From assembly GCA_019614645.1 (NCBI GenBank), contig JABWDB010000014.1:6236501-6300500 (forward strand): a DNA stretch of 64,000 bases, written 5' to 3'. The notes below the pieces were generated by a model that saw only the letters and a program-made list of their open reading frames with translations, had not been told where the DNA came from and did no database searches. Both the position numbers and the translations under genes were made by a program. Shown here one piece after another: positions 22,101 to 32,884 of the stretch; position 1 is the stretch's first letter, and each line of letters begins with the position of its first letter. The DNA comes from Stratiolaelaps scimitus (Eukaryota > Arthropoda > Arachnida > Mesostigmata > Laelapidae).

Positions 22101-22944
22101 ACAAGGGAATCGTTTGATTTTCGCCTTTCTGTCATTAACGAGCATCGCTGAAGCGATATTATCTGCTCGAGAATGTTTACGCTCGCTTTTTGTGGCGGTG
22201 TGACACTGCGTTTTCAGGCATGCGTGTAATTGTTCAATCGGAGAAGAACCCTTCGTTCGTTTCGAGTTGTATGGAAGTCTTCCTCAATGAGTTCCTGAAG
22301 AAGCACATCGAAGAGATGGCGCCCGAGGAGTTTGAGAAGTTCAAGAAGGCTCTGATTGCCCTGAAGCTGGAGAAGCCGAAGAAGCTATATGACAAAACCC
22401 GCTTGTGAGTACATTTGCGTTGCTTCTCGGATATACGGGGAGGAGGGATTGATGTTTGAGGGTTGTCATATCTGGCTTGTTTTGTGAAATACGACTGTCT
22501 ACAGGGGTGGTGATTCTTGTCCAAATCTCGAATTGGTAATCTCTGTGTCAATCATCAAGGTATCTACTAACCGACATTGTCATATATTTCCCCGTTGTCG
22601 TTGCATCCCGATTTGATTTTAGCTTGTGGCGAGAAATCTCTTCACGCACGTACCTGTTCAATCGCGAACAGTTGGAAGCCGATGAAATCGCCAAGCTGAC
22701 CAAGGACGATATATTGTCGTACTATGCACGCTTCATCGCTTCGAACGCGCCTGAGCTAAAGCAGCTTGTCGTTAACGTCGAGTCGAAGCTGCAGCCCGGC
22801 GAAAACGGGGCAGGCGTTCAGCCTAGCCAGATCATTACGGACGTGGATAAATTCAAGTGTGAGCACGGCTTCTTCGCCACGAACAACTCATCGGCGGCAG
22901 CCGGTACCGGCGATGGCAGCGCAAGCGCCAAGGCGAAATACTAA
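19114..22944 (+). CDS. IDE: Insulin-degrading enzyme (insulysin, M16A zinc metallopeptidase), 4 exons
   Basis: Exons 19114-21391, 21541-21819, 22218-22404 and 22623-22944 join into about 1021 aa, matching the 1019 aa of the human enzyme. Insulysin clips insulin and other small amyloid-forming peptides in cytosol, peroxisomes and mitochondria. The inverted zinc motif HFCEH is at residues 116-120 and the third ligand is Glu 197 in AVDSEH. The door-hinge GHEGEGSLLSYLK and the C-terminal LRTKQQLGYIVSAGPRR with the conserved Arg and Tyr are present. All four M16 domains are represented. The first ATG (19114) opens an Arg-rich, acid-poor leader (MPILRRLLSAGSIVCRQR) like a mitochondrial presequence; an internal Met at residue 48 (19255, MAPKFADQ) could give a cytosolic form, as known for human IDE. 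The tail ends SAKAKY, so no PTS1 is seen. Its diverged, inactive paralogue lies inverted at 1.1-6.6 kb. Confidence 0.95.
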
Positions 22945-23886
22945 ACGCGCGTTGCCTAGCTGATGTCGGCGCACGTGCGATCAGCCAATGGAAGTCTCAT
23001 TGCGCGAATCAGAGTCCTCCAATGATCTGATCTTATACGGCCGATAATATAAGATCAACGAACGTCGAGGATCTCAGGAAGACTCCGACGATGTTAGGGA
23101 TCAGGCCACTCGACAGGTGTCGCTGCTGCTCCCAGAATACTATACTAGTTCCATCATTGTTTTGTGCATAGGCAAAAATATTCTCGCGTGTAGAAAACAA
23201 CAACAACTCGAGTTAGTTAACCCTATGTATATTAATTAGTACATTGACTTATGGCAGAGAACGAGCGAGAGCGAGAGGGGAAGTTGTATGCCCCTGTTAT
23301 TTCCAGGACCCATACGACCAGGATGTGCTCAGGATGAAGATGAATCAGCATTACGTACTGTATCCCTAGCAACCACCCTAAGATTATTATTCCTCTAGGA
23401 TTTTTTTAATGATTAAAACAGTTGATTAGCTTAACGAATACGATATAAAAAAGGGACTAATGACTCGACGGAATACACACACCTAGAAATACAGGGAATA
23501 TATTAATTATAATTAGTCGCTTGTGATTGTGGCCAGCACGCGTTTTAGTGTTTATGGACTTAAACTGCTGCGGGGGAAAGTTCCAGTGGATGAAGTAAAA
23601 CGAAAAGTGTGAATGAAAAACAAATTAGAAATGAATCGGCGCTGCTTAGTACAATGCGTATATGCTTAATATTCCTTTATATACTTAAGCGTAAATACTG
23701 AGTTGGAGAGAGAGAGAGAGAGACAAAGGTAGTGAATACGAGACCAGATCACATTATTTAAGCGTAGGGGGACAGGCGTGTTACCAAAGCAAAATTATAT
23801 ATTTCTAATTCGACGGTCCCACGGCAATGTCCGAGAACCAGCGGTTTCAGTGGTCGAACGTATGATGTAATAATTAATTAAATAAA
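22945..23886 (+). other. Probable 3' UTR of IDE, with AATAAA at its end
   Basis: No ORF of interest. It contains a GA run near 23706-23722. The clearest polyadenylation signal is AATAAA at 23881-23886, about 940 bp after the stop; an earlier weaker signal may be used instead. Confidence 0.4.
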
Positions 23887-23892
23887 TTTAAA

Positions 23893-23964
23893 TGATCATT
23901 TCGCGAACGCTGCCGACCTCTAATTAACTGATCATTTCGCGAACGCAGCCGACCTCTAATTAAC
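23893..23964. repeat. Tandem duplication of a 36-bp unit
   Basis: 23893-23928 and 23929-23964 are the same 36-bp sequence (TGATCATTTCGCGAACGC..., then GCCGACCTCTAATTAAC) with one T/A difference. It sits just after the AATAAA downstream of IDE. Confidence 0.92.
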
Positions 23965-26182
23965 GTCGGGCAGTTGAAGCTCGGGTCTGTTACGGTCAGT
24001 GGCCCTGTGCATTAATTTTAGGTCGTGCACACAGTTGTCTCGTTGACTGTATAGTTGGGGGGGATTCTTTTTGGTGGCGGAAATTCTTCTGCTGGACGCG
24101 GCAACGACCTTTGAATTCCTTTATCTGTGAGTTCTTGCCAGATACGACCGGTTAAACGCGTCAACAAAGGTGGCCTCGACATATGCTCGTTGTAATAGCT
24201 AGTGGTGTTACAAATACTGTATTACTGCGTCAATATTTTGAACAGTGAGAAAAAATCGTACAAATCGTCTCACTTGTCATTCCCGTTGTCATCTGAGGCA
24301 AGGCTCCGAACATGGCTAGGAGGCAGTTACCTTGGCGACGATCATACAAAAACCAAAAATGCTTTAGCTTATTATTGGTAGGCGGGGTCGCCTATAAGGT
24401 GTGAACGAGGTTCCCGAAGAGTACTGCTTCCTTAGGCTGCGCTGCCACCCACTCAGGTAATATACCTTGGAATCTACATTGTATCTAGAAAAATTACGGC
24501 AATAGCGGCTCTCGCTCGACTGAACACTTCGAAAGAACAATTCGCCGCATGCTAGTTCATAGGGACAAAAAAAAACACATTTGGAAATAGGTTCTGGTTA
24601 AAGGGCCGATCGACGAGAATATCTGCAATATCGAGGAAGCCAACTATGTCGTTAACATAACCTGCTGCCGGCATGTCGGCCGCATCCCGCGTATCCGGCA
24701 TGTTGAGCTGTCGAGATAGGTCCCAAGTCGGATTTGCGTGCTCCAGTGTTCCGTCCCCGTATCGTTAGAAGATCACTAATCCGGGAAACCGTGATAGCAT
24801 GCCTAGGTACTGCGTCCGTGCGACCATCGATAGCCTATCTGAAGTTGTATACGAATCCAATCGGTTCGGCTCATACCTAATCAGTATCTTCGCTCGGAAT
24901 ACACATACGAGAGCTTCCAGAGAGCTTCACCAGGAGACCTATGCACACTGTGCAGATTGTACAAAGGAGAACTGCACAAGTCCATAAAGCAGCGACTCTA
25001 TTTGCATTCTAGCTACATCCTGCCTCCTTCCGGCTGGAGACGCTTGTTGAACTGGTCATTTACTTCCTCTTCTTCAAAGAGGAACACTACGCGCACGAGC
25101 CGCGCACGCGATGTGGAAATCTCCTAAATGGACTTTAGTGCACATAATCCTGCTCGCTCCTCGAAGGTGTCGAGGATAGATAGTGGCGCAGTAGAACGCT
25201 TATAATGTTTAGCCAGTTATTTCGTCAATTTCCGCAGGTTGAGCTGAATGCACGAGAGGCCCCGGATCAAACCCTTCTGCTGGTTCGTCTAGAATCGATA
25301 CGATTCGCTGCGTCACATCCAAGTGTGCTCGGCGCTCTCGGTTACACCAGCACGAGGCTGGTGAGCGGATTTTTACTTCACAAATATAGAAAGTACTTTA
25401 AGAAAAGCATTTCAAGGTTCTATATAGATCACAATGATGAACGGTACCATTTAACTCATTAGGGACGACACCTGAAAGCTTGGAAGTATTTATTAGCCCA
25501 GACCTTCAACAGAGTTCGGCTCTTGTCTTTGAAATAGTCATCCGCAAGATTTTGCTGAGATCAGTCAGAATTTATTTATTAGACAAACTGTTGAAATATT
25601 TGATTATCATTTATTAATTTTGGACATATCTTTAATGCGTACATTAATCTAATACAGGCAACGACAAACATAGACCCGTACGTCGATTATTGACACACTA
25701 CGTCCATCATTACTTAGGTACAAGTAAGTTATCTTTCAATGCTGATCGTTTCCAGCAGTTTAATTAACATCTAGTTTTTGTGCTTGTGCACGCGCAACGT
25801 ACAATTCATTATCAAAGTGTCATAAGCATTCTGTGCTAGCACTGTAAGGGATAGGGTAACTCATTATCATAACCTTCTATTTCTAAGACCCCGGATCGTT
25901 ACAACTGTCCTGTTGTATCGATTGTACGAGCAACCCAAAAAATTCCTCCGATACATATATGTTCCAAGCGAGCATCGTGTCTCTGCAAAGTCCACACATG
26001 GGGTGGTGCAGTTGAGATCAAAAATACTTTACACAAGGCTCCGACGTCTCACCCGACTAGTATATAGTGATATTTCACAACCAAGCTAACTCGTTATACG
26101 CAAACCCGTCAAGGACGGCTAGTTTTGAAATTGCGTTTTTCCGAATCGCCATGGATCATCGACGAGACGTTTGTAGCAACTT
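23965..26182. other. Intergenic region, no gene recognised
   Basis: The block at about 24600-25200 is GC-richer than its flanks and may be decayed transposon coding sequence on the minus strand, but stops are frequent and I cannot name a family. The right end would include the 3' UTR of the retroelement that carries the RNase H ORF. Confidence 0.35.
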
Positions 26183-27019
26183 CTACGCTGCCACCCTGCT
26201 GTCTCGAATAAGCATGCCAAGTTTGGCCGCAAAATCGGCAAACTCATTGATATATAGTTTATTATGGCTCGGGACCCACACAATGTCGACATCAACTCCC
26301 TGTTCTTTAAGCGACTCCCTCAGATCGACAAGGTCGGCTGTCTGAGGGCGAACTGGTTGTCCACTGCCTGCCCGTATGATTTCTTCGAGGAGACCTTTCC
26401 TATCGCACAGGATGACGGACGAGTATTGACAATGGTCCGTCATTGCCTTCCGGACGGCAAATGTTTCGGCGGCGTGAATATCCACGTCATCAGGCAGCTT
26501 CGAGCAGACCGCAGTTGAAATCTCCCCACAGTCCCAAACGACAACGCCCCAGCCAGACTGGCGAGTTGCCTCTCTTCGCGATCCATCGGTGGCAATAATT
26601 AATCTGTGTGGAAAATGAACCTGAAGCTTTTCCATTACGTCTTGAGAAGAAGCTATGCTTCTGTCGATAAGATCTAAGTGGACCCAGTCAAGCGATGTGG
26701 ATGATCTAGCCAATTTCTCAGCGTTGAGTTGGCCGTCGTCTCCGCCGCTGGTGACGTTCGCGACACTGGCAGCCGCATTGTATGTTCGCTGTTTCGATGT
26801 TCGAGTCTGAAAAGTATAGGATGTCCTCAGTATTGCAAATTTATCTCTACTCAACGCCAATTTAAGCACACACATTGACTCATGGTGATTCATCGATAGC
26901 TGACGTCTCCACTCGTGAACAGGATAGGCGTCATTCATACGTAGCTCCCAAGGTTGACGTGCGTTGACGTGTTTGAAAACACGGTTTTTCAAATATCTCG
27001 AAAATGGCGAGTACTCCAT
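26183..27019 (-). CDS. RNase H domain ORF from a retroelement (non-LTR type likely)
   Basis: One open frame of 278 aa with a true ATG at 27019. The C-terminal half is an RNase HI fold: IIATDGS with Asp 145, the helix AAETFAVRKAM with Glu 185, ILCDRKG with Asp 206, WVPSHNKLYINEFADFAAK with His 252 and Asp 262. The full DEDD set plus the conserved His is present, so the domain could be catalytic. RNase H of this kind degrades the RNA strand of RNA:DNA hybrids and often ends the pol ORF of R1/I/Tad-like LINEs. Residues 1-135 show nothing I recognise, and no reverse transcriptase motif (YADD) lies upstream, so this is a 5'-truncated copy or, less likely, a captured gene. The stop directly after the domain fits a LINE ORF2 end. 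Confidence 0.7.
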   Translation of the reverse strand: MEYSPFSRYLKNRVFKHVNARQPWELRMNDAYPVHEWRRQLSMNHHESMCVLKLALSRDKFAILRTSYTFQTRTSKQRTYNAAASVANVTSGGDDGQLNAEKLARSSTSLDWVHLDLIDRSIASSQDVMEKLQVHFPHRLIIATDGSRREATRQSGWGVVVWDCGEISTAVCSKLPDDVDIHAAETFAVRKAMTDHCQYSSVILCDRKGLLEEIIRAGSGQPVRPQTADLVDLRESLKEQGVDVDIVWVPSHNKLYINEFADFAAKLGMLIRDSRVAA

Positions 27020-28876
27020 GGGTATGCTCAGTATGAGGATTGTCTAGCTTTGTCAGAGCTACGAACTCGTACTATTGAAAAACGCACCGGTTCGGATCTC
27101 ATATTTCTGCTCAAGCCACGCAAAACACTGTCAACCTCTGTACGAATCCTTTTAATTGCTCACACCGAAAGCTCTTTCTTGGTAATTTACTAGCGCGCCG
27201 TTTAGCCTTTGCCCCCTTCAAATCGTTTGTATACAACTTTATGGAGAGCGATAACTCACAACGACGAAACTGCCTTACATCGAATTACTGAGATAATTGC
27301 GCCCATGATGAATCGATCATATCCATCACAGTATTTCGTCACTCATCCAGAGAAATAACTATAATCTTCGAACAAGCCAAAACGAAACCCACGCATGCAT
27401 AAGTTCTACACAGACACTCGGCAGAAGTCTATCTCTCACCATTGTAGAACCGTTGTCGTCGTGTGGGGAACAGCAGAAAAACACCCTTGTCACAGCTTGG
27501 ATCCAAAGTGATAGCGAATGTCGATCGACGCGACCGTTCATAGGATCATTGTCTTCGAAAGCGATCGGTTATATACCCTACCTTTCTGGCGTAGATGGCG
27601 TTGCACAGCTACGTGACTTGAAACTTGAAACATTTACTAACTTCTGTCGTTTTGTTTATATCGAGATTGACACCTATATATCACCTTATTGTTCTAAGGT
27701 ACACATGTCCGATAGTTGGAAATCAGGGATGATTATGCGATTCTCTCCGCCAGTTACATAATAGCTCGCCGCGAAATCAGCTAGTTTCAAGATCCATCGT
27801 TCTAACCATTCAAGGATCATATATTAGTAAATTAGCCTCCGAAAAACACGAGACTAGTGCATAATAATTATATATAACTAGCTCAAGACGAACTGAATTC
27901 ACGAAACTGGCGCAACGTCAACAATTCCGTTGTCTCCTCAGGTTAATTATGCTAGCTAAGCCTGGTTCTGGTAGCGGAACTTTCATCAGGAGCACGGCTA
28001 TGCTGCCGAATCGAGTTGCGGAAGTATCACTGTGAAATAGGGTGAACGGAAACGAACGTTCGATGATTTTCTTAATTAATTACCCAAATTCGTAAGATTA
28101 CGCCTCAGGCCCCCGTTTTCGACTTGATTACCCCGTGTTCCTTGATATTTCCATACATCGGCCGCTCCGCTAGCTACAACGGGGCCAGAGCAATTTTCGG
28201 GCTGTTCCAGGGCGCCCTACCCAAAGAGATATAATAATGGAATACGTGTGGGGTTTCGTGCTGAAATACACGATCAACAAATCGTTTTTACGAAACAAAC
28301 CTATATTATACTCCGTCATACATATCATTTATAAGACCCTTCTCTACTATTCTACGCGAATGTGAGCACATTTTCTCATGATATTACTCTGTAATTTACT
28401 CGATAATTTTTCTGTCTATTGACGTCATTGTCTCCACCACTCATTTGTTTCATCTGTCCAACAAAGACAGTCGTAGTTTAAGGGTGGACTTGTGATCGAG
28501 CTTCCGTTTGATCTGGGGTGCGGTTCGGTATGTGGCCTCGGTGGGGCTTTCGACGCCGAAGGGTACAATGCCTTTGCTAACATTTGTGGATATGTACATA
28601 CTAGAAAATGTGGTATTTGAGGCACCTACATTTCTATTACATTATTAATAACAAAATACATTGTGCATACCTGTGCACGTGTGGTGTCCAATAAACTACT
28701 ATATATATATCCTCATTCCGTAGAGCTCACAATAGGTTTCAAGTCACCTCACAATTTTGCAGCCACCTATTTTAAGGGCTTGTTTACGGTCAAATATCTT
28801 GCCCTCGCCGTAAACGACAACATGTGGAGACATACACCTTTTGAAGAGGTGGCGGAATCCGCTTGATGAAATGTAT
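27020..28876. other. Intergenic region, no gene recognised
   Basis: Short ORFs (for example 27453-27761 +) lack any recognisable motif. The last about 90 bases before 28877 appear to belong to the repeat whose 3' tail follows. Confidence 0.35.
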
Positions 28877-28945
28877 AACCCCCCATTGTAAAATTGCAGC
28901 TCCTTCAATAAACCATTAAACCTTTACCTTTACCTTACCTTACCC
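28877..28945 (+). mobile_element. LINE-like 3' tail, copy 1
   Basis: The stretch ATTGTAAAATTGCAGCTCC, then an AATAAACCA-like box, then repeated CCTTTA/CCTTAC units, recurs at 40959-41004 and 43061-43112 in the same orientation. A conserved 3' end followed by a short simple repeat is typical of non-LTR elements. The upstream part is 5'-truncated or too diverged to identify. Confidence 0.6.
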
Positions 28946-29523
28946 ATTTGTTGAGGAGGAAAGAACCGCTGAATTCGGAGTGGTATCTGCGCTTTTTTGG
29001 TGGTAGCTACGCCTTTCACTGGAAGTCATTAGTATTCACAAATATTGGTAAGCAGATTCCTCAAACATATAAACGATTTGGATTGATCCTATTGGTGTAA
29101 CACCGCCACCTTGCCAAATATGAATGCCTGCATATTGGGTTCGCTCTTTCAATGATGGTGGGGTTCATCCAGCCATTTGTGTGAATACTTGGTCGCCTGC
29201 TATCGCCAGGTTAAATTGTCCTACCAAACACCCCCCGTATTCAACTGAAGACCATACAGGTGTTTCTTCATTCCACTTGTCATCAACCGTACTACATGTT
29301 GATCGTCAATTTTTTCCCTATTGTAGTCACTGTGAAACGTATGAACAAGCTAGCTAATCACGCGCAGCAGAAAACGCCCGAATTTCTTCCTGAATCAATC
29401 CGATTGTGCATTTGGGATCGTATGCCGGGCGTTGTGCCGACCGGCGATTCCTGTCTGGCTCGGCATTTCCCAAATATATCAATCAATACTAGCTATTGCT
29501 CTTGTTAACTCACTGCAATATTT
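28946..29523. other. Spacer, possibly with decayed transposon remains
   Basis: It lies downstream of the mariner reading frame and should contain the rest of that element, but I could not align the remaining transposase to it. A different broken ORF may be present on the minus strand at about 29100-29300. Confidence 0.3.
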
Positions 29524-30044
29524 CTATTTAGTTATTCGTGGCACCCAAACTCCAAGTTTCTGTGTGAATCCCATCGACTCAAGGTGTCTACCGACCGTTG
29601 TTTGACCACAACAGATTGTTTCAGGCAGTTCATGCTGTGTTGGACGAGGGTTTTCCTTCAGAAAAGCCTTGAGAAGGTCTTCATCAAACTGAACAGGCCG
29701 ACCACTACGTGGTGCATCCTCAGGTCACAGCAGCCCAACCTAATAAATTCTCCGGGCTGACCCACAGCCAACATTTAACGTCCACGGTATTTCTTTCGGC
29801 ATTGCTTCGTAAGACGGACAACCCCTTGAAAATGCAAATGTGCAGCGGTGGGGATCGAACCCGTGCACCTACGCGTCTCCTCCGACAGCAGCTCAACCCT
29901 TCGCAAAACTGCTCCTGAGCAGTCCTTTCAGACCCGCTTGCTTCGCCATACATGGCACGGATAACCCTTGCTGTAGCGGAGGAGGCGAGAGCCGAAGGAA
30001 AGCAGGTGTCGAAAATGCACTTGTTTATTGCCTGGAATCTCCAT
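29524..30044 (-). pseudogene. Mariner transposase N-terminal part, frameshifted and interrupted by a SINE
   Basis: On the minus strand an ATG at 30044 opens MEIPGNKQVHFRHLL, as in mariner transposases. Another frame then gives AMYGEASGSERTAQEQF, and after the SINE a third piece runs EDAPRSGRPVQFDEDLLKAF, ENPRPTQHELPE, TTVGRHLESMG and LGVWVPRITK before a stop at 29524-29526. These are the paired helix-turn-helix DNA-binding domain and linker of the SETMAR/irritans-like mariners. At least two frame changes, the stop after WVPRITK and the absence of a recognisable DDD catalytic domain show the copy is dead. The SINE at 29741-29884 falls inside this ORF. Confidence 0.85.
29741..29884 (-). mobile_element. 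SINE copy 1 (longest), nested in mariner
   Basis: A 144-bp insertion on the minus strand is flanked by ACAGCAGCCCAACC (29727-29740) and ACAGCAGCTCAACC (29885-29898), a 14-bp target-site duplication with one mismatch. Reading 5' to 3' it has a tRNA-like piece with a good B box (GGGTTCGATCCCC), then the family core GTCCGTCTTACGAAGCAATG, then TACCGTGGACGTTAAATGTT, ending GTCAGCCCGGAGAA. The A box is missing, so it is 5'-truncated. Confidence 0.8.
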
Positions 30045-30356
30045 CTTTCGAGCCTGATTTCAACTCTAAGGCAGCAGGTTCGAACTTATGGGTCAACCTA
30101 ATGCTTGGTTGGACTTGCTTAAGAACAAGACTATGTTGATTTTTGACTATGCTTAAGCTTTATTTATTTTTTCTTATTTCGGCTCACTCATTTCTCTTTC
30201 CGCTTCACCACAGCGGAGCCCGTTATTTATAATAGGTTAATATTCTATGTACGACAATTGATAATCTATTATTCTATGGTATGACACGTTCAATTCAACA
30301 TACGCTGGGGCGATGGATACATTCATCATGCATATGGTGGGTCCATGCACGCTCGG
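30045..30356 (-). other. Spacer and probable 3' UTR of the RING/TRAF-like gene
   Basis: On the minus strand two overlapping AATAAA signals (TTTATT on + at 30159-30164 and 30163-30168) lie about 190 bp after the stop of the gene at 30357-31391 and probably serve it. Confidence 0.45.
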
Positions 30357-31391
30357 CTAAATAAGAGGTGGTAGGCACTCAATGGTCACGTTGACAAGGC
30401 CGTTAGATGTGGCAATCTTGGCCTCTGGACGCATAAGTGCGGCCACGCTAATTAGATATGGACCGACTCCGCCGTTTGCGTAGTCGGGCAAGGGTTTCTC
30501 GAAGGCCTTCACCGGCTTGGAGCCCTCGTACGTTGCCGTAATGCCGGTTTCTACCGTGACGCCATAGAGATCAAGCACTTTGACCCTGATGAGCATCCTG
30601 TACGGTTTGAACGGTTCATTCGATGTGTCAAATGAGGCTCGATGAACTGCACCGAAGTAGGGTTCGTCACCTTTGTTCAAAATCATGAATTGCGTGCCGA
30701 TCATGTTTCCGTTGCCGTGCCACTTGTACAGTGCACTGTGAACGTTCGAGTTCTGCCGACGATATTCGTCGATGAGCTTCTGAACCGGCACCCAGAAAAC
30801 GCCTTGTCCATGGTGGCCAGCACAGGACTCAAGGCTAGTTATGCCCTTGGAGATGGTGTTCGCAACCTCGCGCAGATTTTGCAGCTGTTGCCCAAGAGAC
30901 TGTACGCGCTCTCCGAATGCATTAATACTGTTTTCATGTTCGCCGGTCGCAGCAACCTCTCGAGTCTGTTTGGCCTCAATCTGGGCAGTGTCCTCCTCAC
31001 TTGCAACTCGTCGATGTCCTCCACGTTCCGGCTCGATCCAGAAGTGTTTCTTGATCTCTCGTAGACTACCTTCGACACCGCACCTGCAACTGAATTTCAT
31101 CTTGTCGAGAATTTTGCTCTCCGGATGAGGATCAGCTTCCTGCTTGCTCTGACAGACGGAGCACCAGAGGTGAATGTCGCCCGTATTCGGCTCCGGCGAA
31201 GAGACGATTGCGCAACAGCGACAGAAGGCATGTCCACAAGCAGCCAGAATCGCCTTAGCGGAATGGCCCAAGCAACCGTGACAGAGTGTTAGCCGATAAC
31301 AGAAACCGTTCTCAGGTTTGAGCGGTACCCGTCCCGGGTTCAAATCGGCTGGCAGGTCCAACAGATACATGATCTCGTCTTTCTCCGCCAT
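30357..31391 (-). CDS. RING-finger TRAF-like protein, single exon
   Basis: The frame from ATG 31391 (AAAGATGG context) gives 344 aa; an extension to 31469 starts on TTG and is not used. Residues 37-80 form a complete C3HC4 RING: C37-x2-C40, C52-x-H54, C57-x2-C60, C77-x2-C80, as in RING ubiquitin ligases. A Cys-rich stretch (SCRCGVEGSLREIKKHF, about 101-117) sits where TRAF zinc fingers usually begin. Residues about 135-190 are polar and heptad-like (coiled coil). The C-terminal about 145 residues (FWVPVQKLIDEY ... GNGNMIGTQFMIL ... PYRMLIRVKVLDLYGV) resemble a divergent MATH/TRAF-C domain. TRAF proteins link receptors to NF-kB and MAPK signalling and add ubiquitin. Acarine genomes carry many TRAF-like genes of this plan, from my general knowledge. 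The lack of introns suggests a retrocopy or a lineage expansion. Confidence 0.62.
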   Translation of the reverse strand: MAEKDEIMYLLDLPADLNPGRVPLKPENGFCYRLTLCHGCLGHSAKAILAACGHAFCRCCAIVSSPEPNTGDIHLWCSVCQSKQEADPHPESKILDKMKFSCRCGVEGSLREIKKHFWIEPERGGHRRVASEEDTAQIEAKQTREVAATGEHENSINAFGERVQSLGQQLQNLREVANTISKGITSLESCAGHHGQGVFWVPVQKLIDEYRRQNSNVHSALYKWHGNGNMIGTQFMILNKGDEPYFGAVHRASFDTSNEPFKPYRMLIRVKVLDLYGVTVETGITATYEGSKPVKAFEKPLPDYANGGVGPYLISVAALMRPEAKIATSNGLVNVTIECLPPLI

Positions 31392-32884
31392 CTTTGCAGA
31401 AATCACGAGCGCGCCGGTGGCCTTCTTGGCGGCGCGATGCGCCAACTTGCGTTCACCGTCTGGATTCAACCGTACACGTCGTTGCTGCTGCTGCTAAACT
31501 TGGACACAAACAATTTGCGACCTATAATTAACGTCATCACCAGCTGCCCGAGCACATTGTGCACCTCCTATGCCAAGTACAAGGCACATGTGATAGGCAG
31601 CAACGGTGACATTCGTTGGACGGTCCCCGCTTCACAAACACCAGTGGTAATTCTGCTTTCAGCTATCACTCTAATCCTTCGAGCGATCCGTCGTACAGGA
31701 TTAACCGCTGGAATGACAAGTTGCCTACGCACTTTCCGAACACACCGTCTGAATATAGTTTTAGCTTATGTGCTGCTTACAATTGGCCAACACAAGGGGT
31801 GCAACCTTCCAACGCGACGACTTCCGGCCACACACGTCTCGTCGCTGTCCCACAAAAAACAAAAACTGGTCAATTTTTCTAAATCAAGCTACTTTTCTTA
31901 GGGTATCAATAGAACGAACGAAATCTACAATGTAATATTTGTAGGACGTCGATTGATTAGTGCTATTGAAATCATCAACCTAGAACACGTTCAATTTTGA
32001 ACAAACTCATTATTGAAGAATAATGCAAATATTGCCTATGAGATTCATGGGAGATAAGCTTATCGAAACCGCAGCTAAAGAATAGTTGCAAAAACTATGC
32101 TCGAAAGGACCAGGTCCCGTTTGCAACTGCTTCAAATTCGATCGACGTCGACTTACCCCATGAATAGTGAGTCATTACCCTCGTCGGTTAATATCGATGT
32201 GTGTTGTCTCGCCTATTGTGCCAAGCCGAGATTAGAAGTAGATTAGGTTGGCGAGAGTAAATTAACGTTCCTACAGTTAACGCTACAGGAACACTGGTGG
32301 TCAACATTCAAACAGCGGACTCCTCTTACCTGAATCGACTGCTGAATGCCGGTGCTGCAATTCCCGCTCGCTAACCACTCAAACCTCCTCACTCCGTTGC
32401 CGATAGTTCGAGCTCGATTTAGATTGGCACTGTTTCGTGATCGCGTCGTTCTGCGAATTTGAAGCGTGCACTGGCAACTGCCGCAGTGGTATACCGTTCA
32501 GCGTAAGGAAAACGGTCCGGTTCAGGTGTCGTTTAACACAGTCGAGAGCATTATCATCCCACCGTATGCCCTAAGATTAGACAAGGCAAAGATAACAAGC
32601 ACATTATAATATCTGCCCTTCAAACAGCTACTGGATGCTCAATTACGAATTGAGGATAGTGAGGGCTAAATAATAAAGATATTAAAATGCTTGAATGAAA
32701 ATAACGACCGTCACTATTTTCAAGCACAGCTTTCGGGTTCTGTTTGATCGAGGCTACGTGCATCCTTTCTGACGAAGTGGGCTGCGGATGACCTCCAGAC
32801 CTTCTCCCAGCGGACATTTGTTGATTTGTGTCTTTATGGAATTGCAACGAGAAATCTCTGAAGTTAATATCCGCATCTCGCTGA
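31392..32884. other. Intergenic, upstream of the RING/TRAF-like gene
   Basis: No gene recognised. The first few hundred bases should hold the 5' UTR and promoter of the minus-strand RING gene. Confidence 0.35.

Noticed and set aside
29838..29900. tRNA gene suggested by GGGTTCGATCCCC on the minus strand
   Set aside because: Only the B-box side is tRNA-like; the A box and a matching acceptor stem are missing, and target-site duplications frame the segment as a SINE.
31392..31469. Longer N-terminus of the RING/TRAF-like protein
   Set aside because: It opens on TTG. The ATG at 31391 has a good start context and leaves the RING intact.
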